Made by a program: the position numbers and the translations under genes. A stretch of DNA of 6,189 nucleotides from Nitriliruptoraceae bacterium (lineage in GTDB: Bacteria > Actinomycetota > Nitriliruptoria > Nitriliruptorales > Nitriliruptoraceae), in NCBI GenBank assembly GCA_007121975.1, contig SKJO01000189.1, forward strand, positions 1 to 6,189, read 5' to 3'. Every line of letters begins with the position of its first letter. Within the stretch, counting starts at the first letter, position 1. Shown one piece after another: positions 1 to 5,006 of the stretch. The notes beneath the pieces are model-generated. The model did not search any database. It had not been told where the DNA came from and worked only from the letters and a program-made list of their open reading frames with translations.

Positions 1-1
1 C

Positions 2-1084
2 CGTGCCCTGCGGCTGCTCGGGCCCGGGCAGCTCGCGCTCGTGCCCGCCCCGGTCGGCAGCCCCGGCCCCGGCGAGGTGCGCCTGCGCGCGATCGTCAGC
101 GGCATCAGCCACGGCACCGAACTGCACCTGGTGGGGGGCAGTTCCCCGTTCGCCGATCGCGACCTCGACCCCGGCCTGCGGCGGTTCCTCCCGCATCAGC
201 CGGGGGCGCACGCGGCCGGCGGCGACGACCCGCTGCCGGGCAGCCCGCTGGGCTATGAACTCGTCGGCGAGGTCGTCGAGGTGGGACCCGGGGTGGACAT
301 CGCCCCCGGTGCGCTGGTGCACGCTCCCGTCCCGCACGCCGAGCAGGCCTGCGTCGCGCTCGGCCCCGAGCTCGACATCGGCTACCCCGCCCAGGTCCTG
401 CCCGCCGGGCTCGACCCCGAGGCCGCCGCCTGCCTGAGCCTGGCGGCGGTGGCGCTGTTCGCCGTGCACGACGCCCGCATCGATGTCGGCGACGAGGTCG
501 TGGTCTCCGGACTCGGCGCGATCGGTCTGCTCGCCGTGCAGTTGGCCCGCGCATCGGGGGCCGGCCGGGTGGTGGGCGTCGACCCGCTGGCGGATCGACG
601 GGCGCTGGCGCTCGACCTCGGCGCGCACGAGGTCCTCGACCCTGCCGCGCAGCCGGGGCCGGCGACCACGATCAAGCAGCGAGGGAGCGGACGCGGGGTG
701 GCTGCCGGGGCCGACGTCGTGATCGAGACCTCGGGGGCCCCGGCCGCCCTGCACGAGGCGATCGCAACGGTGCGGGTGGCCGGCACGGTCGTCAGCGCCG
801 GGTTCGTGCAGGGCGGCGCGAGCGCGCTGCGGCTGGGGGAGGAGTGGCACCACAACCGACCCCAGCTGATCTCGAGCATGGGCGTGTGGGGCTGCCCCCA
901 CCGGGCCCATCCCCGCTGGGACCGCCGACGCATCGCCGCCACGGCGCTGCGCCTGCTGGCCGAAGGTCAGCTGCGAACCGCCCCACTGATCGGCCAGCGC
1001 GTGCCGTTCGAGCACGCGCCCGAGGTCTATCCGCGGCTCGCCGCCGACCCGGGAGGCTCGACCAAGGTCCTGCTCACCTACTGA
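2..1084 (+). CDS. MDR-family (zinc-binding alcohol dehydrogenase-like) oxidoreductase, 5' partial
   Basis: Probably an NAD(P)-dependent medium-chain dehydrogenase/reductase of the cytoplasm; the substrate is unknown. The frame is open to the left edge, and the 13 codons before the in-frame GTG at 41 (RALRLLGPGQLAL) read like a normal MDR N-terminus, so the true start lies outside the window and probably only a few codons are missing. There are 360 visible residues. The GroES-like domain has GEVRLRA (24-30), SGISHGTE (33-40) and GYELVGEVVEVGPGV (84-98). The Rossmann fold has the glycine-rich turn SGLGAIG (169-175), and an acidic residue, D194, ends the next strand. The family ends normally with STKVLLTY. 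The cysteine of the catalytic zinc site is replaced within ISHGTE, GHE is GYE, and the four-cysteine structural lobe is absent, so zinc-independent chemistry is inferred. The SGIS-x-GTE and GYE pattern recalls the BchC-like subgroup, but nothing shows a role in chlorophyll synthesis. Confidence 0.88.
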   Translation, partial: RALRLLGPGQLALVPAPVGSPGPGEVRLRAIVSGISHGTELHLVGGSSPFADRDLDPGLRRFLPHQPGAHAAGGDDPLPGSPLGYELVGEVVEVGPGVDIAPGALVHAPVPHAEQACVALGPELDIGYPAQVLPAGLDPEAAACLSLAAVALFAVHDARIDVGDEVVVSGLGAIGLLAVQLARASGAGRVVGVDPLADRRALALDLGAHEVLDPAAQPGPATTIKQRGSGRGVAAGADVVIETSGAPAALHEAIATVRVAGTVVSAGFVQGGASALRLGEEWHHNRPQLISSMGVWGCPHRAHPRWDRRRIAATALRLLAEGQLRTAPLIGQRVPFEHAPEVYPRLAADPGGSTKVLLTY

Positions 1085-1085
1085 C

Positions 1086-1094
1086 CGCTACGCT
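1086..1094 (+). promoter_or_regulatory. Possible -10 promoter box (CGCTACGCT)
   Basis: The hexamer TACGCT at 1089-1094 fits the actinobacterial -10 pattern TANNNT. It sits in the 30-base gap between the oxidoreductase stop and the next GTG start, and a near-identical CGCTACGAT occurs in two later gaps. Transcription from here would begin near 1101 and leave a leader of only about 14 bases containing the ribosome binding site. No convincing -35 hexamer is visible, since that region lies inside the oxidoreductase gene. The call is inferred from motif and position. Confidence 0.4.
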
Positions 1095-1114
1095 GGTGGG
1101 GTCAGGAGGACAGC

Positions 1115-1582
1115 GTGGCCACCAAGATCGAGATCCAGGTCCCCGTCGAGCGGCAGAAGGCGGCACAGGCCGCCGGCAACTTCGAGCTCGCGGATCTGCC
1201 CGGCCGACTCGCCGAGCCCGATGCGGCCGTGCGCGTGGGCAAGACCGCCAAACAGGACAAGGCGCTGAAGGTGGTGCGCTCCCTGAACAGCATCACCAAG
1301 CTCGCCCCCGGGCAGGTCATCGCCAACTACGGCCGCTCGGAGTCGCGCTGGGCCACCACCTTCCAGAAGCGGCGTGCCGGCGGCGCGGAGTTCCACGAGC
1401 TGCTCAGCTACGCGCGGCAGATCATCGGGCTCGACGCCGAGGGGCAGCTGCAGATCTGCCTGATGGGCCACGCGGGTCAGGGTCCGTGCATCCCGCTGTG
1501 GGTCCCGCGCGAGGAGGTCACCCTCACCGTGCAGCCCAACGACATCATCCTGCGCTTCAACGACCTGACCTTCGACTGGTGA
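1115..1582 (+). CDS. Hypothetical protein, 155 residues, function unknown
   Basis: I do not recognise this family. The GTG start is well placed: AGGAGG at 1104-1109 lies five bases upstream. The protein is soluble, with no signal peptide or membrane segment. The first 60 residues are charged and look helical, including a basic stretch around VGKTAKQDKALKVVR (41-55). The middle has SRWATTFQKRRAGG (77-90). The C-terminal third looks beta-rich, with QLQICLMGHAGQGPCIPLW (111-129), two cysteines (115, 125) and an end in hydrophobic and aromatic residues (IILRFNDLTFDW, 144-155). Codon use matches its neighbours, so it is probably a native gene. Its stop overlaps the start of the phosphatase gene by four bases, and the nuclease gene follows that, so the three are likely co-transcribed. 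Whether they share a pathway is not shown. Reality of the gene is strongly supported; function is not. Confidence 0.85.
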   Translation: MATKIEIQVPVERQKAAQAAGNFELADLPGRLAEPDAAVRVGKTAKQDKALKVVRSLNSITKLAPGQVIANYGRSESRWATTFQKRRAGGAEFHELLSYARQIIGLDAEGQLQICLMGHAGQGPCIPLWVPREEVTLTVQPNDIILRFNDLTFDW

Positions 1583-2400
1583 GTCCGTCGGGGCCGACGC
1601 TCGAAGCGCTGCGTGGCTTCGCCCACGAGCTCGCCGACCTCGCCGATGCCCGGAGCCTGCCGGCCTTCCGCGAGCACTACGCGCCCGGCGCCGGGCAACG
1701 TGGTGTGGTCGAGACCAAACCCGATGGCACGCCGGTCACCGCCATCGACCGCGACATCGAGCGTGCGCTGCGCACGGCGATCCGCACCCGCTTCCCCGAC
1801 CATGCCGTGCTCGGTGAGGAGGACGGCCTCGAAGGCCCCGACCACGCACCACGCTGGGTGCTCGACCCGATCGACGGCACCCGCAACTTCGTGGCCGGCA
1901 ACCCGGTGTTCGCCACCCTCATCGCCCTGCAGATCGACGGACAGGAGGTGCTCGGGGTGGCCTCCGCACCGGCGCTGGGGTCCCGCTGGGACGGGATGCG
2001 CGGCGGCCCGGCACGCCAGGACCGCCGGGAGGTCCGCGTGCGCGCCACCACCGTCCTCGAGCAGGCGCAGGTGTCCTTCGGGGGACTGGGCTACTTCCCG
2101 GCGGCCGGCAGGGGAGCAGCGCTCAGCGCCCTGACGGCCGCGACCGCACGCCAGCGCGGCTTCGGAGACTTCTGGCAGCACTGCCTGGTGGCCGCGGGCG
2201 TGCTCGACCTCGCGCTCGAGGCGCAGGTGAGCCTGTGGGACCTCGCGGCGGTGCGCGCCATCGTCGAGGCGGCCGGCGGGCGCTTCACCGACCTCGACGG
2301 CCGGCCCACCGCCGCCGGTGGCAGTGCGTTGTCGTCCAACGGCCATCTGCACGACGAGGTGCTCGCCCTGCTCGCACACAGCACCGACCGGCACGGCTGA
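1579..2400 (+). CDS. hisN: Inositol monophosphatase family protein, histidinol-phosphatase (HisN)-like
   Basis: A Mg2+-dependent phosphomonoesterase of the IMPase/FIG superfamily. The actinobacterial HisN branch, which dephosphorylates histidinol phosphate in histidine synthesis, is the best guess; inositol-1-phosphate or another sugar phosphate remains possible. The 273 residues match the family length. Metal-binding motifs are all present: GEED (79-82, E80), DPIDGT (96-101, D96 and D99) and WDLA (220-223, D221), with KPDGTPVTAID (47-57) before them. The GTG start at 1579 forms a GTGA overlap with the preceding stop and has no good Shine-Dalgarno of its own, which suggests translational coupling. 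The frame stays open far upstream through the preceding gene, but that part has no family homology. The nuclease gene starts three bases after the stop. No other histidine gene is in view, so the symbol is tentative. Confidence 0.85.
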   Translation: MSPSGPTLEALRGFAHELADLADARSLPAFREHYAPGAGQRGVVETKPDGTPVTAIDRDIERALRTAIRTRFPDHAVLGEEDGLEGPDHAPRWVLDPIDGTRNFVAGNPVFATLIALQIDGQEVLGVASAPALGSRWDGMRGGPARQDRREVRVRATTVLEQAQVSFGGLGYFPAAGRGAALSALTAATARQRGFGDFWQHCLVAAGVLDLALEAQVSLWDLAAVRAIVEAAGGRFTDLDGRPTAAGGSALSSNGHLHDEVLALLAHSTDRHG

Positions 2401-2403
2401 GCG

Positions 2404-3396
2404 GTGGCCGGGCACGACGCTCACGACGACGAACGGCTCTTCGCGGTCGTCGGTGCCGCCGAGGGAACCTTCGGCCACTTCGAACCCGACACCCCACCGC
2501 TGATCGACAGCCGCGGGCGGGTGCGGTTGTCGTTCAGCCGGGTGGACATGTTCCGCACCTGCCCGCGCCGCTTCCGCTACACCTACATCGACCGGCTGCC
2601 GACCCTGCCGAGCCCGGCGTTGTCGTTCGGGACGTCGATCCACGCCGCCCTCGAGGGCTTCTACGACCGCAAGCTGCCGACCATGCCCTCCGAGGAGGAA
2701 CTGGTCGCCTCGCTGTACGACGCGTGGGATCCGACCGGCTTCGGCCAGGTGCCGCGCACCGAACAGCTCGAGTACTACCGCCACGGCCAGCAGGTGCTGC
2801 GCCGCTACCACCGACGGGTGGCGTCGAGCTACCGCCTGCCGGCCGCGACCGAGGCCTGGTTCGAGCTGCCGGTCGAGCACGAGGCGGTGGTGGTCGGGTC
2901 CATCGACCGCGTCGACGTCGACGACGAGGGCCGGTTCCACGTCGTGGACTACAAGACCAACCGGCGCGTGCGCGACCGCGCGCAGGTCGCCGGCTCCCTG
3001 CAGCTCGCGATCTACGCGCTGGCCTGCCGGCACCTGTACGGGGCGCTGCCGGCCACGGTCAGCCTCGATTTCGTGGTCGCCGGCATCGAGGTGCGGGTCG
3101 CCCTCGAGGAGCTCGACCTCGAGGCCGCCCGCGAGGCGGTGCTCGATACCGCAGCCCGGCTGCGCACGGGCGAGGACGGTCCCGTGCCGGGTCCGCTGTG
3201 CGGATGGTGCGACCACCGGACCATCTGCCCGGCCTGGCAGGGCGACGGGCCCGAGGTGCTCGGGCGCGCCCACACCGAGCTCGCCGCGCTGCGCCGATCG
3301 TTGGCGCGCGACGTGCGCCGGCTGCGCGAGCTCGAGGCGGGCGTGGCCAGGATCGAGGCGGAGCTCGACCCACCCCCCGACCCGGGCGGAGCCTGA
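2404..3396 (+). CDS. RecB/Cas4-like PD-(D/E)XK nuclease with predicted 4Fe-4S cluster
   Basis: A stand-alone nuclease of the RecB exonuclease family (COG2887 type), 330 residues, acting on DNA in the cytoplasm, probably in repair or recombination. It opens with the usual RLSFSRVDMFRTCPRRFRY (41-59), where C53 is the first cluster ligand. H80 lies in SFGTSIH. The catalytic core is GSIDRVD (165-171, D168), VVDYKT (180-185, D182 and K184) and the QLAIYA motif (200-205). The remaining cluster cysteines are in CGWCDHRTIC (266, 269, 275), the C-x2-C-x5-C layout known from AddB and Cas4. A charged helix (about 290-322), possibly a coiled coil, and a Pro/Gly-rich tail end the protein. No helicase domain is fused. 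The GTG start is three bases after the phosphatase stop and lacks a clear Shine-Dalgarno, so a later start is possible; the first 35 residues look poorly conserved. No CRISPR array or cas1/cas2 is near. Confidence 0.9.
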   Translation: MAGHDAHDDERLFAVVGAAEGTFGHFEPDTPPLIDSRGRVRLSFSRVDMFRTCPRRFRYTYIDRLPTLPSPALSFGTSIHAALEGFYDRKLPTMPSEEELVASLYDAWDPTGFGQVPRTEQLEYYRHGQQVLRRYHRRVASSYRLPAATEAWFELPVEHEAVVVGSIDRVDVDDEGRFHVVDYKTNRRVRDRAQVAGSLQLAIYALACRHLYGALPATVSLDFVVAGIEVRVALEELDLEAAREAVLDTAARLRTGEDGPVPGPLCGWCDHRTICPAWQGDGPEVLGRAHTELAALRRSLARDVRRLRELEAGVARIEAELDPPPDPGGA

Positions 3397-3404
3397 GTCC
3401 CGTC

Positions 3405-3419
3405 CCCCCGCCGCGGGGG
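3405..3419 (+). other. GC-rich stem-loop after the nuclease gene
   Basis: CCCCCG and CGGGGG form a perfect six-base-pair stem around a CCG loop, starting nine bases after the nuclease stop codon. No T-run follows, so it is not a classical intrinsic terminator; actinobacteria do use such tail-less hairpins. It ends just before the -10-like box of the next gene, so it also covers the place where a -35 would lie. The role is unproven. Confidence 0.35.
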
Positions 3420-3421
3420 CG

Positions 3422-3430
3422 CGCTACGAT
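3422..3430 (+). promoter_or_regulatory. Possible -10 promoter box (CGCTACGAT)
   Basis: TACGAT at 3425-3430 fits the actinobacterial -10 consensus TANNNT and lies in an 80-base gap upstream of the SRPBCC gene. Transcription from near 3437 would give a leader of about 40 bases with the AGGAGGT ribosome binding site at 3463-3469. The identical 9-mer recurs before the cold-shock-domain gene. No clear -35 is visible. Confidence 0.45.
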
Positions 3431-3476
3431 CCGGCGCGCAACGGGTCGGGAGCGACATACCCAGGAGGTAGCCGGC

Positions 3477-3911
3477 GTGGGACAGCGGGTCGACGACACC
3501 ACCATCATCGCCGCGGACCGCGACACGGTCTGGACGGTCATCACCGACCTCGACACCTACCCGGAGTGGGCCAGCGGGGTGATCGAGACCGAGATCACCG
3601 TCTCCAACGAGGACGGATCCCCCCACCGCGGCCGCTTCCGGATCGACGCCAAGGTGGCCGAGATCGGCTACCTGATCGAGTACTCCTATGACGACTACGA
3701 CATCCGCTGGACGCTGATCGAGGGCGACACGATCTCCCAACTCGATGGGCTCTACGAGCTCAGCGAGAACGGCTCGGGAACCCACGTGCGCTACAGCCTC
3801 GAGGTCGACCTCGACATCCCGGTGCCGGGCTTCCTCAAGAAGCAGGCCGCCCGGCACATCCTCGAGCAGGGGCTGTCGAGCCTCAAGCAGCGCTCCGAGG
3901 AGTTCGGCTGA
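3477..3911 (+). CDS. SRPBCC-family protein (polyketide cyclase/START-like fold)
   Basis: A 144-residue protein of the SRPBCC (Bet v1/START-like) superfamily, whose helix-grip fold encloses a hydrophobic ligand such as a lipid or polyketide; the ligand here is unknown. Family marks are the first strand with the helix DRDTVWTVITDLDTYPEW (14-31), the RGRFRIDAKVAEIGYLIEYSY strands (51-71), RWTLIEGDTI (77-86), GTHVRYSLEVDL (101-112) and a long C-terminal helix from GFLKKQAARHILEQGL (118-133). The GTG start is set by AGGAGGT at 3463-3469, seven bases upstream. The same frame is open far to the left, but that stretch is a shadow of the nuclease gene. No signal peptide or membrane segment is seen. 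The small coiled-coil gene begins four bases after the stop, so the two form a likely operon. Confidence 0.87.
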   Translation: MGQRVDDTTIIAADRDTVWTVITDLDTYPEWASGVIETEITVSNEDGSPHRGRFRIDAKVAEIGYLIEYSYDDYDIRWTLIEGDTISQLDGLYELSENGSGTHVRYSLEVDLDIPVPGFLKKQAARHILEQGLSSLKQRSEEFG

Positions 3912-3915
3912 GCCC

Positions 3916-4245
3916 ATGCCCCGTGACGAGGTCGAGGCCGCCTACTTCGCGCTGCTGCGCGCCCGCGAGGAACTCGACGCGCTGCGCCGCTACGAGCAGT
4001 TCCTCGAGGCGGAGGCCCGTCGGCTGCGCCGGGTCCGTTCCGAGGGCGAGGCGCTGGCCGGTGAGGTCGACCGCCGGATGCGTCGCGGGCTGGCCCACAC
4101 CGACGCGCCGCTGGCGCAGGCGATCACCGCGCGGCTGGCCGCGATCGACGACGAACGTCCGCGGCTGCCGGCCCGGCTCGCCGCCGCCGAGGCCTTCGTC
4201 GCCGAGTGCGAGCAGGAACACGCCGCACGGCGCGGCGGTCACTGA
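3916..4245 (+). CDS. Small coiled-coil hypothetical protein, 109 residues
   Basis: I do not recognise a family. The protein is almost entirely charged amphipathic helix: heptad-like Leu/Ala spacing runs through EAAYFALLRAREELDALRRYE (7-27) and continues through about residue 60, and a second helix covers about 66-102. Between them lies a short break, GLAHTDAP (58-65). There is one cysteine, C98. A dimeric or hairpin coiled coil is inferred. The ATG lies four bases after the SRPBCC stop, and the SD-like GAGGAG near the end of that gene (3897-3902) is somewhat distant from it, so coupled translation is likely. Codon use agrees with the neighbours. It could be a partner of the SRPBCC protein, but only adjacency suggests that. 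Confidence 0.75.
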   Translation: MPRDEVEAAYFALLRAREELDALRRYEQFLEAEARRLRRVRSEGEALAGEVDRRMRRGLAHTDAPLAQAITARLAAIDDERPRLPARLAAAEAFVAECEQEHAARRGGH

Positions 4246-4252
4246 GCCGACC

Positions 4253-4261
4253 CGCTACGAT
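4253..4261 (+). promoter_or_regulatory. Possible -10 promoter box (CGCTACGAT)
   Basis: A second exact copy of the 9-mer seen before the SRPBCC gene, again a few bases after a stop codon. TACGAT spans 4256-4261. Transcription from near 4268 would give a leader of about 87 bases for the cold-shock-domain gene. No convincing -35 hexamer is visible. Confidence 0.45.
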
Positions 4262-4291
4262 CTCGGATCGCGACGTCGCCGGCTGCCGGCG
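4258..4291 (+). promoter_or_regulatory. Cluster of three inverted repeats in the leader of the cold-shock-domain gene
   Basis: Three nearly contiguous symmetric elements are visible: CGATC-TCG-GATCG (4258-4270), the perfect palindrome GCGACGTCGC (4270-4279) and a hairpin CGCCGG-CTG-CCGGCG (4277-4291). They overlap or follow the -10-like box in a 109-base non-coding gap. They could be an operator, for which the palindrome and its place near the predicted transcription start argue, or RNA structure in a long leader as seen for many cold-shock genes. At this GC content some chance symmetry is expected. Confidence 0.35.
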
Positions 4292-4354
4292 CCCCCCGAT
4301 CCTGCCCTCCTGCCCCGCGCGCTGCGTGTCGGGCTGCCCCATGGAGCACCACCC

Positions 4355-4660
4355 ATGCCCACCGGACGTGTCAAGGTCTTCCACGCCGATCGCAACTTCG
4401 GCTTCGTCCTCAACGACGAGGGCGGCGAACTCTACGTCTCCGGCGACGAGGTGACCGAGGGGCCGCTTCGCCCCGGCGACCAGATCGAGTTCGAGATCGC
4501 CGACACCGAGCGCCGGCGCAAGGCCGCCACCGGGGTGACCGTGACGCGCCAGGCTCCGGCCGGCAACCCGGTGGGACGCACCATGGCCCCGCCGCCCACC
4601 TGGGACGACCTCGAGGAGCGCGAGCGGCAGCGCCGCATGGCCCGTCGTCGCCGCCGCTGA
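4355..4660 (+). CDS. Divergent cold-shock-domain protein with arginine-rich C-terminal tail
   Basis: A probable RNA- or single-stranded-DNA-binding protein of 101 residues. The cold-shock domain occupies about 4-66 and aligns without gaps at its start to Bacillus subtilis CspB: GRVKVFHADRNFGFV (4-18) carries RNP1 with F9, F15, G16 and F17 kept, and ELYVSGDEV (25-33) takes the RNP2 place. Departures are W8 to V, F27 to Y, H29 to S and F30 to G. Beyond the domain lies a linker (67-82) and a charged helix ending in a run of arginines (90-101, RRMARRRRR), which makes it longer than the usual 65-70 residues. GGAG at 4343-4346 sits eight bases before the ATG. The gene stands between two units, with its own leader and promoter-like box. 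A general CSD-fold or S1-like OB protein is an alternative reading. Confidence 0.83.
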   Translation: MPTGRVKVFHADRNFGFVLNDEGGELYVSGDEVTEGPLRPGDQIEFEIADTERRRKAATGVTVTRQAPAGNPVGRTMAPPPTWDDLEERERQRRMARRRRR

Positions 4661-4694
4661 ATCCACCCACCGCCACGAGCAGGGGCGCGCACCG

Positions 4695-5006
4695 ATGGCA
4701 CCGTTGCTCAGCGCAGCACCCACCTCGCCGGTCCGCGAGCGCGACGTCACGACCGAGGACCGGGTCCGGCCCGACGCGCCCTGGGATGTCCTGGTCTGGG
4801 ACGACCCCGTCAACCTGATGTCCTACGTCGTGTTCGTCTTCCGTCGGGTGTTCGGCTACCCCGAACCCGTCGCCCGCAAGCTCATGCTCGAGGTCCATCA
4901 TCAGGGCCGGGCCCTGGTCGCCTCCGAACCCCGCGAGCAGGCCGAGTTCTACGTGCAGCAACTGCACGGCTACGGCCTGCATGCCACCATGCAGCGCAGC
5001 TCGTGA
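4695..5006 (+). CDS. clpS: ATP-dependent Clp protease adaptor ClpS
   Basis: ClpS binds N-degron substrates (bulky hydrophobic N-terminal residues) and delivers them to the ClpA/ClpC-ClpP protease in the cytoplasm. The 103 residues have a typical flexible N-terminal arm (about 1-29), used in the family to engage the Clp ATPase, then the core PWDVLVWDDPVNLMSYVV (29-46), FGYPEPVARKLMLEVHHQGRA (53-73) and the end LHGYGLHATMQR (90-101). Aligned to E. coli ClpS, H68 takes the place of H66, D37 of D35 and M42 of M40, while D36 stands where E. coli has N34; the WDDPVNLM form is, as I recall, usual in actinobacteria. AGGGG at 4681-4685 serves the ATG nine bases later. The stop overlaps the DUF2017 start, the standard actinobacterial arrangement. 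Confidence 0.96.
   Translation: MAPLLSAAPTSPVRERDVTTEDRVRPDAPWDVLVWDDPVNLMSYVVFVFRRVFGYPEPVARKLMLEVHHQGRALVASEPREQAEFYVQQLHGYGLHATMQRSS

Noticed and set aside
41..1084. GTG at 41 as the start of the oxidoreductase
   Set aside because: The 13 codons before it are in frame and look like the first strand of an MDR protein, so the start is more likely left of the window.
844..1578. Upstream open frame that would extend the HisN-like protein to over 500 residues
   Set aside because: This part is Arg/Pro/Ala-rich shadow sequence over the oxidoreductase and the 155-residue gene; family homology begins only after 1579 and the resulting 273 residues match the usual length.
1477..3273. Long minus-strand open frame of about 600 codons
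   Set aside because: It lies antisense to the phosphatase and nuclease genes, both with intact catalytic motifs; long antisense frames are expected at this GC content, and no domain is recognisable in it.
2404..3396. The nuclease as a Cas4 of a CRISPR system
   Set aside because: The motifs are shared by many RecB-family nucleases, and no repeat-spacer array, cas1 or cas2 is present in the window.
2235..3476. Upstream open frame joined to the SRPBCC protein
   Set aside because: It overlaps the well-supported nuclease gene, has biased composition, and a near-perfect ribosome binding site marks the GTG at 3477 as the real start.
4341..4354. ATG at 4341 as an alternative start for the cold-shock-domain gene
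   Set aside because: It is out of frame with the domain; the ATG at 4355 has a suitably spaced GGAG.
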